Source of the DNA: Symbiodinium kawagutii
Taxonomy: Eukaryota > Sar > Dinophyceae > Suessiales > Symbiodiniaceae
Direction of reading: 5' to 3'
NCBI GenBank assembly: GCA_009767595.1
Contig: VSDK01012995.1
Span: 6,391 to 70,390, forward strand
Length of the DNA stretch: 64,000 nt
The position numbers were made by a program, and so were the translations under genes. The notes below the pieces were generated by a model. That model was given only the letters and a program-made list of their open reading frames with translations. It had not been told where the DNA came from and did not search any database. Every line of letters starts with the position of its first letter. Within the stretch, counting starts at the first letter, position 1. Below are positions 32,471-44,337 of the stretch, piece by piece.

Positions 32471-32559
32471 TAATGTTGGTTTCTGATTAGTGTAACCCCC
32501 CCTAAAGTAATGAAAATAGATGAAACCAACAGGTAGATACTAATCAGAAACCAACATTA
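32471..32559. mobile_element. family G element with perfect 21-bp inverted repeats
   Basis: TAATGTTGGTTTCTGATTAG plus T (32471-32491) and its exact reverse complement (32539-32559) enclose 47 bp that contain a run of six or more C. A single copy is present in the window. Confidence 0.85.
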
Positions 32560-33826
32560 AGAACTTTTGATCATCAAATTCTGCTTACTGAATCGACATT
32601 ATTCCATTCTCAGTGTGTATTCATGACCCTTCTTGCATGATTAGTTTTGAGTGTGCTAAGTAGCATGATACTTTTTCCATTAATACTGCTCATATAATGA
32701 TCATTGTCAACAATATGATGATCAATGATGATCATTGTCAACAATGAGCCAAACTTATTCTAAGTTTATCAAGAATTATCATTTATCACTATATAGCACT
32801 AAGCTAAGGATGCATGTGCTCTGAACACCTCATGCAAGCCAAGTCTGGTAAAACGCCAGTAAAACCATTTCCCAGCGTCCATCCGAAAAGGGTTCTAGAT
32901 GGTTATTTAGTCCATGGTGAGTTTACAGACTTTGCATCTGCGTCTATATATCGGCTACGTGACTAAAGCTGTTGATAAACAATTGTTTGTTTCGAGGAAA
33001 CTCCCGGGGGTTCGTTTGGGCTACCCCCTTTTTCAGGGACCAAAATGATCAATCCCAGAACTGCTGTAGGTCATTGGCTATTCCCGCCTGTGATCAACCA
33101 TCTTTGTGGGTTGTTGTTCTTATTGTTGCTTAATACTCCGTACAATCAACACCATTACAAGGCCCATTGTCATGACGAACATGGTTGACAAATTACAAAG
33201 GCATCTCTCAAGCCAATTGATGGTCAATGCAAACTATTGTTGGCTGTGAGACCCTGTGGCTTGTGTTGATTGTTTTGGTCATTGTGGATTATCATCCTCT
33301 TTGATTCATTGCTGATGTGATTGTAGATCTCCAATCACTAACTAGCCAATCTAGACTATAATTCGATGTAACTCCCTAAACCATCCTTGACCTTTATGAA
33401 TCTGCCTCACTTTTTATTATATAGCTACAAAAGTGACATATATCATAGGTTTAGAGCCTTGCAACTTTATACGTATGTATGTATTCCTGCATATTCACGA
33501 AGATATATTCGGTATCTAAAGATGCAATATATATATATATATATATGTGTGTAAAACATAATATATGCAATAGAAAATAGGAGTGTAATGTATAGTATGA
33601 ATACACAATAATATAATATCATATGTAATCAATAGACATATACTAAAGAATAGGTGTATCTTTGAATACACAGTCATATGAGTCATATGCAATGAACCAA
33701 ATTCCAAAAGAATTTTACCTAAAGTGGTATTTTAAACATTGTAAAACAACATGTGCAAACATTCATTTTGTTCTAAAGTGCTATTACACCTCAATGTAGA
33801 GTACACAAATGCAAAAAAAACACTTA

Positions 33827-34025
33827 GCTGGTTGGTGGTTTCAACCCCTTTGAAAAACATTAGTCAACCAACCAACCATTGGTTCATAAAAGGGAAAATA
33901 AAAAATGTCAATCAAACCACCAACTAGTTGTTTCACCATCCATTTCGGGTTGTTATCCCCTTCTATCAACCATTATTAGCTGGTTATAACCACCAGTAGT
34001 TGTTGAAATAACCTATGACCAAATA
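33827..34025. mobile_element. family B composite element
   Basis: The family B left end (CTGGTTGGTGGTTTCAACCC), the inner words TTAGTCAACCAACCAACC and AAGGGAAAATAA, and the right end TCAATCAAACCACCAACTAG are present. The second block of the 22031 element follows, ending with the same AGTTGTTGAAATAACCTATG. Confidence 0.8.
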
Positions 34026-34159
34026 CAGTAACATATGAGTCAACCAACATCAACCAACCAATGATTTGTTCATACTAGGGAAAAAATGTGACTATAACCA
34101 CCAGCCAGTAGTGGTTCAACCATTGTTGTTGCTTATCCCCTATCATTGAACCATTTGTA

Positions 34160-34260
34160 ACCATTTATCATCAACCATCATTAGCTGGTTATAACCATCA
34201 TTAGCTGGTTATAACCATCATTAGCTGGTTGCAACCATTTATCATCAACCATCCAAGCAT
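34160..34260. repeat. 21-bp tandem repeat
   Basis: About four copies of AACCATCATTAGCTGGTTAT lie head to tail. The same words recur in the tail of the minus-strand gene, whose stop codon lies inside such a copy. Confidence 0.8.
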
Positions 34261-34297
34261 TGTTATTTATCATCAACCATCCAGTGTCTAACTGTCA

Positions 34298-37200
34298 TTA
34301 GCTGGTTATAACCATCCTTAACCACCAGCCACTTAGACACTCCATGGTGGTGTACTCCTCATCCATCGTCCGCTCCACCGCCTTCGACTGATCTCGCGCG
34401 CCTCGGGAGTTGGTTGCGGTGAAGGGATTCAGTGGGTATAAGCGGGATATGATGATGGAACATTAATGGCTAGCTAAGGTGTAATGGTGCTTATAATGAT
34501 GGTTGATGTGATGGCTAAATTAGGTATAGTGGTGGTTGATGGTGGTTGTAATGCTGGCTAATTGAGGTAGAATGGTGGTTGTAATGATGGCGCCTTGAGG
34601 TGTAATGATGGTTGTAATGATGGTTGTAATGATGGTGGTTATAGTGATGGCTTCATTGGGTATGATGGTGGTTATAACGATAGCTAATTGAGATATCATG
34701 GTGGTTATAAGGATGGCTAATTGAGGTACAATGGTGGCTATAATGATGGCTAATTGAGGTGTAATGGTGGTTGTGATGATGCCAAAAATTGGCTAAACCA
34801 GGTGTGCATAGATATCATAGATAGAAGCACCATGGCTAGAACAATACATACAGGGGATCTATAAACGTAGTGAGTGATGGTTCATCATAGTTTTCCTGCA
34901 ACGGGAATAACAAGCATGGCAAAGGGGACCGGCCAATTCCGAAGAAGCACTTTGAGGATAGCAACAATCGACATAAGCTATAATTAATGCCAATGTTATG
35001 CCCTGTTCCAACCAAGCTGGGCGTTGACTGCGCAACAAGGTACTTGCAGCAAATCAATGAAATGCATGCAGCCCACAAATGACAGCGCACACGTACCGGC
35101 TATTCCATGAATTGGGTCTGCAAACTCTGGCAAGAACAACAGTATGGGTTTCTTTGTAGGCATATCAGGTTGGTGAGTAGTAGCCATATCCTAAGAATAT
35201 GCGGGACAATTAGATAATGATCCCTAGGTATTGTTGAAAAGGGAAAATGTTCGAAACCACCAACCAAATATGTTCAAAGTGTAGGATATGTGATTTCGAG
35301 ATAGGTGGCTGCATTGCAGCCACTTGAACCGGTTCTACGAGTGACACGAACCAAGACAGAAAGCGCGCGTCCTTGAAGATATCTGGTTTCCATGGCTATT
35401 GGGGAGCATGATGTAACATCCGGGTTGCCAAAACTTTGAATGTATCTGCAGCCACCATGCATCAGGTGTCATAGATCCAAAGGATGCTGTGCAGTATTAA
35501 TTTCAACGGAACCGTCTCATTTGCCAAGCTTCGGCCAGAGCAAAGTTGGGCATGTCGATGAAGTGGCCCAAATCAGAAACAAGCCTCGGTCGCTCTCAGG
35601 TATCCTGGACAACCCAGAAATGAGATCACCACAGAGAGGTCCCCAGTTGGCTAACTTAGTTTGTAGGTACAACTAGGGTAACCAGCACTTATGGAACGTA
35701 GTTTGACTTTGCCTTGAGGGCTTATCAACCAACTTATACCTAGAGGGTACCACTGTGCACAGGCAGCAGCACCAGCACGACCACCAACACCCAACTGCTT
35801 TTTCGGTGGCTTGAAAGTTGAGGCCAAGGCAGTCCAATGCCGGCGAAGATGTGAACCAGTGCTCCTTCCTGATCGGTGCTGGGGTGGCCAACAACAAAGG
35901 AATACATGATACGACAAGCACATGACGGGGAATACCTCCAGCAACACAACTGCTAAGAATGCACGTATTATCATTTGACATCTTTATGTACAGAAATGTA
36001 TAAATTACATCAAAAAATATGATTACACATATATCATATCACCTCTATGATTCCTTTTCAGCGTGCTAAACTCCTGTCCCGAACCTCCTGTGGCCCGGCA
36101 CATGCTGGTCACCTTGGCTGGTCCCCTTCCGTTGGCGCCTGCGCTGGAGCATTGCGAAAGAGCAAATGAACTCCGATGCCTCGGTTGCCGTTCGGAAGGC
36201 TCCAGGCGCCGAAACGGCCCACGCTAACCCCGACGTCTCCAACAGCTCGGTTGATGGGGAATGGTTTTCTGGCTGGTGGTTGAACCACCCCTATGAACAA
36301 TAACCACTATAGGGAGAATTTGTTTGGGGTATGGTTATTGAACACCTATGAACAATATTAGTCAACCAACCAATCATTGGTAAATCATAGGGAAAATAAC
36401 AAATGTTTGAAACCACCAACCAGTTTTCTATGACCTTTCCCTAAAACTATGGATTGGGGATTGGCTTTGCTGGAGTTCCAGGATTTTTGCTGGGGATCTG
36501 AGTTTCATACCTAGTTTTCGATCACCTTTCCTTCCGTGCAACTGTTTGGGGGATTGGCTGCACTGAGTGGGCAAGAAAGAGATTGCCGAAGTGGATTCTC
36601 CCAAAGGAACGAGCCAACAACTCAGGATATGTGGCATGCTGGAATCTACATCCGGACATATCTAAGAGCCAAGCGCCTATTATCTTAGCATCAATGGATA
36701 TAACCTGGGCCGCCACAAACTCTGCAAAATAATATTCGTTTCATCGCCCATTTTTGGTACCATGGGGTCGCTCCCATCCTCGTCGCCGCCGGGGCCCGGC
36801 CGGAAACTGGGCTCCCCACAGTAGTCAATCACCACGGTGAGGGACAGTATCAAGTCGTCCTGGTTTGCCATGCTCTGATGAATATTGGTGGCAAAGAATG
36901 GTTGGTGAATGCCTGGTTAACAAGTGTCGATGGATGGTTGACAATGATTGATGATGGTTACTTACGGTTCGTTATGGTTGGTTGAAGAAAGGTTGTTCAA
37001 CACTCGTTGGTCATAGTAAACAATGGTTGGTTCATAGCTGGTTGATGGCTGGTTGATAGCAAAAAGGAACGACCAACAATCACTGATTGGTTGATGGTTG
37101 ATTGATGTTGTCTTGTAATGGTCTGTAAGCAGCAGCAATGGGAATATAACATGAACAACTGGTCTTTTTCACGGATGCAAGACTTGTCAATTGAACATAT

Positions 37201-37819
37201 CCCAGAACAACCGGTGGCTTGCTTATGATTGGAGCGGAAACCATCCATGATTGATCTCTCCCCAAATACTGATGAATTTGATCGGGCCTACACCAATCTT
37301 GTAGCAGTGGCTGTAGCGATGATCATGGTGACCATGAGGATTATCATGATGGCAATCAGCTCCCAATTTCATGTGGTTAGCAGCTAACAACCATGGGGGG
37401 ATCTATCTTTTTGCAGCACATGATAATGATGCCTCAGCACGTGTTTATCACCATGCTGAGGCACTTTGGTGACCATATTAGCAATGGTCTTCATCACAAT
37501 CATCATTGCAAACTATTGTCATCAAGATTTGAAGAATGTGAAATTGGGAAATAAATCATTCACATAATCAGTATATTCAGTATAATTATCACCATAAACA
37601 TGATCAGTAGTCATCAACTTAATCAGTAAAGTCAAATCCCATTAGCAATAATACTTGTCAGTTTGCAGTATCATCAATCAGTATCATCATCAACATAAAC
37701 ATGATCAGTAGTCATCAACATCATCAACATAATCAAAATAATCAATCAATGAATGAATCAATCAATCAATCAATCAAACAATCAATCAATCAATCAACCA
37801 ACCAATCAATGAATGAATG

Positions 37820-37853
<34 letters not shown>

Positions 37854-37875
37854 CCAACCAATCAATCAATGAATG

Positions 37876-37909
<34 letters not shown>

Positions 37910-37934
37910 CCAACCAATCAATCAATGAATGAAC

Positions 37935-37969
<35 letters not shown>

Positions 37970-40900
37970 GCAAGCAAGCAAGCAATCAACCATCAGCAGG
38001 ATCAGCACACACTCTTATGAAACCAACCGTGATCGTTGGCCCTATGAGTTCCCAGCGCCGCACATGGTCGCCCTAGGCAATATAAAGGTGTACTGCTTCA
38101 GACATATCATCTTTCAAGGTCAAATGTCAATATACTTAACAGTAATATCTTGATATGTATTCAAATCTTAGTTCTTGTCGTTTTGAGTTTGAGTCTTCAT
38201 TGTACCTGCCACCCAAAAGACATCATACAAAATGTACTTGATATGTACACAGCTCTGTGTAAAACTATATAGGTAACTTTCTCTCTCTCTAGATAGAACC
38301 CTATCTAAATACAGACACTTCTACTATACTTAATGGTATCAATGCTTACATGTGAATTAAGAAAAAAACATATGTCCTTACACATGTAGCTTTTCATCAT
38401 ACGATAGATGCATGAACATCATACACATCAGTACATATCATATAGCTGTATGCTTAAAAGAAACATAAATGTATATGTAGACATATAGTATATATACACA
38501 TGGCTATGTAATGCTCTCCATATAATGCTTTGTCCAGCTTTGTCACCGGCACTGATCCAGCCAGCCGTCCTTGTCGAAGAGTTGATAGCGGATCTGCATC
38601 ATGCCTGCCAGCACCAGCAGACGCATCCACACCTGGTCGCAGAGGCCAGGAAACAGCGGCCAGGAGCTGAAGATGGGACCTGAACTCAGCGGATGGGAAC
38701 TCAGCCGGTTGTCAGCCCTTGCTCATCACCATCATCCATGGCTTATCATAGGTACCATGATCTAGCATCCATCCTTGAGTCTTGATCATGGTCAAGTGTC
38801 ACTATTCACCATTGTCACTCATGATATCAAGTAATCGAAAGCTCGGGGTAGCTGCAGCAAAATACTAATGAGACAGGCACTCTGAACATCTTGAGTCAAA
38901 TACTCTTGTGGAGACACCATGAGAATATTGAGCCATGGCCCATAGCGCTCTTCTGTTTCAATGTCACCACTGACAACTACAAACTGGCTTTGGCTGGTAA
39001 CTGGGGGGGGTACTATTGTTACTTGGACAAGCAATCAAATATCATGGTGAGAGTCCCTGAGTGTGACCCGTCAAAAATCGGTCCTAAGTTGCTTGGGGAC
39101 ATCAACCCATCGTTCTTGCGACCAGCATCTTCCTGGAAGGTGAGCCGTGAAACAAATCATCTCCGATGCCTTTCCCCTGGCTGATTCAACCATCTGTCGC
39201 TGTGTTTATTGCCGCTTCTGCTTACTTTTGTTATTAAAACCATGAGACTCTGAGAAGTGATTCCTTATTGCTGCTTTTTGGCTACCAACCAACCAACTTA
39301 CCACCTAAGCCGACCAAAATCCACCAACCAACCAACTAACCACCTAAGCCACCTAAGCCACCCAAGCCACCTAAGCCAACTCTCCCACCGTCGCAACGTT
39401 TCCACCAACGTCACCGGGTACGGTGCAGCGCACCGCGCCCCGCGCCCCGCACCTCGGTGATGCGGAAGAAGACGTGCAGCGGTCGGAAGAGGCGGCGGAG
39501 GCACAACTTGCAGCCGTCCGCCTGGGCGGGGCCACGTGGTGCCACGTGGGGTGATGCCATGCTGACCTCGCTGGTTGGGGCTTGAACATGGTTGAACCAC
39601 CCCTATGGTTAAGTACCATGGTTAACATAACTAGTGGTTAGTAATAACTGCTGGTGGTTAACATAACATAACCGCTGGTGGTTAGTAATGGTTATGGTAC
39701 CATGGTTAACTAGTGGTTCAGAATGGTTATGGTCTGGTAATAGTGGCTAATCATAGTCATATCTGGTGGTTGTGAGTGCTGGTTGACTCCTGTGAAAAGT
39801 ACTAGTCAACCAATTTTTGCCAAGAGCGATCTGAGGGCGCCCGCACGCTTAGTCGACCAACCAGTCGTTAAAAGCACCAAGCAGCTATGATTCTCAGCGT
39901 GATGTTGACCATTTACAGCCTGCAACTGTAAATGACTGGCTATAACCACGTGAGTTGGATGGTGAAGTAACTGTGAATTGCAATGCTTTTACCAAGCAGC
40001 TATGATTCTCAGCGTGATGTTGACCATTTACAGCCTGCAACTGTAAATGACTGGCTATAACCACGTGAGTTGGATGGTGAAGTAACTGTGAATTGCAATG
40101 CTTATTACTGCCCCTACACCTGAAAACTGCTAGAAGAAACCTGGGTTGTTACCCCAAGTGCAATGCTGATCAACTTCCGCCTTGAATTGCGAAATATCCC
40201 CATCCCCTCATGTTGATAGAATAAGAAGTTGGCTTCGCATGGCTTCGCTATTTCTTGGGGAATCAAGTTCTGGTTGGTGGTTTCAACCCCTATGAAAAAT
40301 ATTAGTCAACTTAACCAGTTGTTAACAATTCCTAGGGAAAAGAAACATGTGAAGCAAACCACCAACCAGTAGTTGTTTAACCATTCTGGTTGGTTATCCC
40401 CTAGTTATTAGCCATGATTAGCTGCTTCAAACCATCAAACAATAGCCATTGTTGTTAGTTGTTCAACCATTGTTGTTGCTTATCATCCCTTATCATTGAA
40501 CCATGGTTATACCAATCATTCACCATGGTTATAACCACCAACCAGTAGTTTAACCATTTATTGTTGCTTATCATCCCTTGTTATCAACCATTCCAAGCCA
40601 TTATCTACCAGAGTTTGCTTGCCCGAAACGACCGCCACTTCCGACCAGCGACTTCGCCCTGCGGGCCCCCGGGGGTCGCGCGCCTGATGGCTCTGATACT
40701 GATACTGTCGCACCACGTAGGACGACACGGACACGTCGATATCAACGATCCTGACGCACCCGGGGACCCGGCAACGGGCCAAGGCTTCGTCACCCTTCGC
40801 AACCTGGAGGCCTCAACCAACTCCAACCACCTCCGTCTCATCAGGATCTCAAACTATTCACCAAGAACATGAGTAGTGAGAATGCAACATATGTTTAATA

Positions 40901-42555
40901 GTGCAACATGAGTAGTGAGAACATGAGTAGTAGTCGTATTGAGTTCTATGGACTGTATTAAGCCATATTCAACATATCACTCAACCGTTGCAGTGGTCAG
41001 GAATTCTGATGGCTGAAGCTATATCTAAACAACCACTGAACGCAACAAAAAAACAAGCAACCAACATGAACCACAATTACTGATGTTCAATGTTGGCTAG
41101 ATTCACCCAGCCAAGCAGCCTGTACTGACCCATCTTGGTGCATCTCACCCGGGCTCAGCCACCAAAAAAGTTCGAGCCCGTCCACTGGGATGCCGGGCCC
41201 CAGGCTGACCGTCAGCAGCAGGACCACAGCGGTGATCCACCAAAAGATCGGCTGGGCGTCCCCCGTGGCCTTCATATACCTGACAGAGTGGTGACGGTGG
41301 AAAAAATCAGCTCAGATGTCAACAAACCCACTGTTTTTACTCGGGAGTTTGTTATGAAAAAATGGGGCGACCCATCATCACAGATTCAGCAGCCAATGGC
41401 TTGAAGAAGTTTGAATGATGAGATTCCAAGGGATTTCGTCACAGCCATGAGCCTGCTGGGAGTCGAGCTCTGAATCGGGTGAAAATCAGAGCCCAGCACA
41501 GGGTATCAACTTGATGACTGTGGACTATCATAGGTCATCATGGTTGGTTCTCATCGTATCTATATGGCTAGTGGTCAATATTGATCCAACCAATAATGGG
41601 GGATTTCCACCAACAATACAAGGGAAAACAATGTTTAATGGTGGGGAACCAGGGGTACGGGGTTTTGACCCACTGCCATATTGGATTATCATTGTGGGTT
41701 GTCGTATATGTTATCAAATGTTATTGACCGCTATCAATGAGCTATTACAGCGAGAGCGATCCATACTGTTTGGGAAAAAAACTAGGGGATCATCTCTTAT
41801 GTTCACAGCTATCAAGCAATATCAACCAACCAAGGGGTCTCTTCCAACTCAATCCTCCAGCACAAGTCAAGCAAAGACACCTCCTAGCATGGTCCTACGC
41901 TTTGGTCGCCAGGGGTGATTTTCTAGCCAGCTTTCCCAGAAAGGGTTGATTGAAAAATCTACGTTTGAAACCACTATAAATGGCAGTTGAAACAAGCTTC
42001 CTTGTAGTTTTTCCCATCAGTCGACCCAGTGAAGCTTAGTAATCCACTTATTTACGACTATGGGTATGTTAAACAAACAACAATGTCAGCTGCTTGACTT
42101 CTGGTGGTTAAAAGGAATTGGGCTTAAGGATTGAAACTGTGGAATGTACTGCTGATGGTCAATGCTGGATAATGTTTGGTGTAGCCTGAAAGCCACCCTC
42201 CCCAAAAAATGACCAAGGGCTAACTACAAGGACACTGTTCATCGTTATAGGTCTTGGATGTGATCCTTCCAAACATCTCAAGGCTTTGATGGTGGCCTAC
42301 CCCATTGCGAGAAACAAACCAACGGGGGGTCCTTGCAACGTGTACAATAAATACAAGTCTGAGCAAACACGAACAAACAAATCAATGTAAACGTTTTTAC
42401 AGTTTACTCAGAACTGTAGTTGCTGTTCCAACCAACTGCCGTGCAAATGATCACCGGGACGTCCCCGTTGAAGCCCTGTCCGCAATCGCTTTTTCATTGC
42501 TAGCTGCCGCAGTCGTCAAACAATTCCCTTGGGCCTGGGATAGCTCCAAACTCCG
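34298..42555 (-). CDS. 13-exon membrane protein gene (best model in the window)
   Basis: Exons in transcript order are 42555-42455, 41279-41149, 40811-40609, 40269-40153, 39566-39415, 38684-38547, 36872-36761, 36719-36526, 36268-36113, 35878-35751, 35594-35513, 35445-35330 and 34401-34298 (TAA). All twelve junctions agree in phase, giving 1734 nt or about 577 codons. Donors include GTGAGA, GTGACA, GTAGAT and GTGACC. Visible features are a membrane helix in exon 2 (PIFWWITAVVLLLTVSLGPG), a hydrophobic stretch in exon 6 (WMRLLVLAGMMQIRYQLFDK) and another in exon 10 (KSSWVLVVVLVLLPVHS). A basic segment is in exon 5 (CLRRLFRPLHVFFRITE) and an acidic Gly-rich stretch in exon 7. The true start lies upstream. 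No family was recognised. Exon 8 (36719-36526) is the most AT-rich and least certain. Confidence 0.6.
34440..34790. repeat. 33-bp degenerate tandem repeat
   Basis: About ten diverged copies are based on GGCTAATTGAGGTACAATGG then TGGCTATAATGAT. The array lies in the last intron of the minus-strand gene. Confidence 0.75.
36269..36423 (-). mobile_element. family B element with internal duplication; supplies an acceptor
   Basis: The ends are CTGGCTGGTGGTTGAACCAC and GTTTGAAACCACCAACCAG. The inner AACACCTATGAACAATA block is present twice, so this copy is 155 bp. On the minus strand its end ACCACCAGCCAG is the splice acceptor of the exon 36268-36113 with no base between. Confidence 0.75.
37431..37462. 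repeat. 9-bp stem hairpin
   Basis: GCCTCAGCA and TGCTGAGGC form a perfect stem with a 14-nt loop. It lies in an intron and no T-run follows. Confidence 0.5.
37736..37987. repeat. CAAT microsatellite with higher-order structure
   Basis: AATC tetranucleotide repeats are interrupted at regular intervals by AACCAACCAATCAATGAATG, which appears four times. The array therefore has a second period of about 55-60 bp. Confidence 0.9.
39876..40103. repeat. perfect 113-bp direct repeat with internal hairpin
   Basis: 39876-39988 and 39991-40103 are identical over 113 bp and are separated by 2 bp. Each copy contains CATTTACAG and CTGTAAATG as a perfect 9-bp stem with a 7-nt loop. The lack of any mismatch implies a recent duplication or gene conversion, or an assembly artefact. 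Confidence 0.95.
40270..40371 (-). mobile_element. family B element that supplies the acceptor of exon 40269-40153
   Basis: The ends are CTGGTTGGTGGTTTCAACCC and GCAAACCACCAACCAG, with the inner words ATATTAGTCAAC and AGGGAAAAG. On the minus strand ACCACCAACCAG directly precedes the exon at 40269. A second block related to the composites at 22031 and 33827 follows to about 40440. Confidence 0.8.
41562..41681. mobile_element. family C element, inverted
   Basis: This is the reverse complement of the family C layout: ATATGGCTAGTGGTCAATAT, then GGGGATTTCCACCAACAA, GGGGAACCAGGGGTACGGGG and TTTTGACCCACTGCCATAT. Confidence 0.8.
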
Positions 42556-42735
42556 CTGGTTTCCAGATTCGCAAATCTCAGGTTTCATGTTACAACTTTT
42601 GGTTTTGCAAATCTTTGGACATACAATATTTTCTTAATAACCGTGAGACATACTTGTTTCTAATAGAGAATAGTGTGTTAATTATTGTTACTTTTTTTTT
42701 ATTGCCTGTTGTATGCTTAACAGTCATTTGGGAAC

Positions 42736-42851
42736 CAATGCTTGCACATGGAATTGTCATCCCAGCATGTCATTCCAGGAAGTATTCGAGGTAGCCTGGC
42801 TGAGCCTGCTCTCTTTTGTGCCGAGCGGTCCTTTTTCTCCGTTGTCTTTAA
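42736..42851 (-). CDS. candidate upstream exon of the minus-strand gene
   Basis: On the minus strand the family B acceptor ACCACCAACCAG is followed by 38 codons (TEKKDRSAQKRAGSARLPRI then LPGMTCWDDNSMCKHW) and the donor CATTG|GTTCCC. The peptide is basic and then Cys/Trp-containing. It ends in phase 2, whereas the exon at 42555 needs phase 0, so an exon may be missing or 42555 may start elsewhere. Confidence 0.5.
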
Positions 42852-42953
42852 CTGGTTGGTGGTTGAACCATCTCTATGAAAAAATCAGTCAACCAACCAA
42901 ATATTTGGTAAGACTAGGTAAAATAAAGAATCTTAAAAACCAACAGCCAGTTG
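42852..42953 (-). mobile_element. family B element, acceptor of exon 42851-42736
   Basis: The left end CTGGTTGGTGGTTGAACCAT and the right end AAAAACCAACAGCCAG are inverted repeats. The minus-strand acceptor CCAACCAG abuts the exon. Confidence 0.75.
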
Positions 42954-43377
42954 AACTTTTAGCCTTCAAGCTTCAAGCAGTGATTCCATGCCCAATGCCA
43001 TTTTTCCAAAACATGATTCTCAAGTGTTTTCTTCCTTCAGAATTTACAAAGATGAGAATTCGGAAGCATGAGGCCTTACAATTATAAAACACATGTTTGA
43101 AAGGAATCGCGCATCTCCGAATGCCAGAATGTATTCGAAAGATTTTCTCTGATCCAAATGATTTTCTCTGATCCAAATATGGGGTTTTGGAAATTGATGG
43201 GGCCATTTTTGGGACCTGTTTCAGGAGGCACATCCTGCGACAAATTGACCCATAGGACCTGCAAAAAGCACCTGCGGCACAGTTGCCACGGTGTCATGGT
43301 GGTGCTACCATTGATTGCACAGATAAACCGGGCACCATTTATATCATGATATGTTTGGTGGTGCTACCATTTATCCA

Positions 43378-43469
43378 CCGGGATCAAACATATCCATGAT
43401 AATGGAAAGAAGCAATAAATGGTTTGAACATAAACTTCTTTCCATTATCATGGATATGTTTGACCCCGG
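43378..43469. repeat. 35-bp-arm palindrome
   Basis: 43378-43412 and 43435-43469 are reverse complements over 35 bp with a single mismatch, around a 22-nt loop. The arm starts CCGGGATCAAACATATCCAT. Just upstream the word GGTGGTGCTACCATT occurs twice (43298 and 43357). Confidence 0.9.
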
Positions 43470-43619
43470 TAATGATCAAAGGTACTAGGATTAACACCAT
43501 TTATCATCACACTAGGACATATGTCACACTAGTAGTACCGTAGTGGATGAAATGGTCACTGCTTCACCTATGATACTGGCGGATTGGTAAGCTATTGGTA
43601 CCACATAGCAGTAAGAAAA

Positions 43620-43725
43620 ACAAAAACAACAGCGACAACAACAACAACAACAACACCAGCAACAACAACAACAAACAACCACCAGCAATCACAACAAAAT
43701 AGCAACAGTCAATTGTAGGGACTAA
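43620..43725. repeat. ACA trinucleotide-rich tract
   Basis: Imperfect CAACAA repeats run over about 100 bp. Confidence 0.8.
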
Positions 43726-43809
43726 GAACCAACAACAACCCACAATGCTGCAGATCAATACAGCTGATTGAAAAACACACATTGCTGCTCAGTTGAGGTT
43801 CATGCTAAG

Positions 43810-43945
43810 TTTGGTGGTTTCAAACCCCATGAAAAATATTAGGGAAAACCAAAATGTCAATCAAACCACCAACAAGTTTTTTCACCATTATTGTTGCTGA
43901 TTATTCCCTATCCATTATCAGCTGGTTATAAGCACCAAACAGTAA
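43810..43945. mobile_element. family B composite element, deleted copy
   Basis: The left end TTTGGTGGTTTCAAACCCCA, the word AAAAATATTAGGGAAAACC (inner deletion), the right end TCAATCAAACCACCAACAAG and a second block ending CAGCTGGTTATAAGCACCAA are present. Confidence 0.7.
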
Positions 43946-43982
43946 ATGATCAGTACTTTTCATGTTCCTCTATCCGATCCTT

Positions 43983-44095
43983 CTAGGCCTCCCCCATCAA
44001 CAATCGTGGCGTAGCTGAATGAACTCGGCCCAATAGGATGTTCAACCACCAAACTAGAAGTAGATCAGGAAACAGCTGCGCATGCGGCACGAATG
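43983..44095 (-). CDS. candidate exon with hydrophobic helix
   Basis: On the minus strand the acceptor GCTGTTTTCGTAG is followed by an open frame (FVPHAQLFPDLLLVWWLNIL then LGRVHSATPRLLMGEA) running to a TAG at 43983. LLLVWWLNILL could span a membrane. No GT donor is obvious before the stop, so the exon end is uncertain. Confidence 0.35.
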
Positions 44096-44195
44096 CTACG
44101 AAAACAGCATTTCACCAATGACTGGGAACTTTCTTTACTGTTTGATAGATTCACCACTGGAAAAATCACGAGATCCTGTAGGAAACTTCAGGAAA

Positions 44196-44337
44196 TCAAG
44201 TATTTCCATCATGGATTTTCATTGTCAGGATAGCTTCCCAAAGGTTTGCGTTGTCCTTTCTGGCAGTGCCGTCAATGGTTTCCGTGGACATCCTTTTGGT
44301 CGGAAAATTACACCAAGTGGTCCGTACCAAAGCAGTT
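44196..44337 (-). CDS. possible exon
   Basis: The minus-strand open frame (TTWCNFPTKRMSTETIDGTA then RKDNANLWEAILTMKIHDGN) ends at a TGA at 44196. It is moderately coding-like, but two plus frames are also open and splice signals are weak. Confidence 0.25.

Larger units (their letters stand above)
32406..34297. other. tail-to-tail junction without exons
   Basis: No exon island was found in this 1.9 kb. It contains the family G element at 32471, a 20-bp TA run at 33526-33546, the composite B element at 33827 and a 21-bp tandem repeat. Plus-strand exons end before it and minus-strand exons begin after it. Confidence 0.5.
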
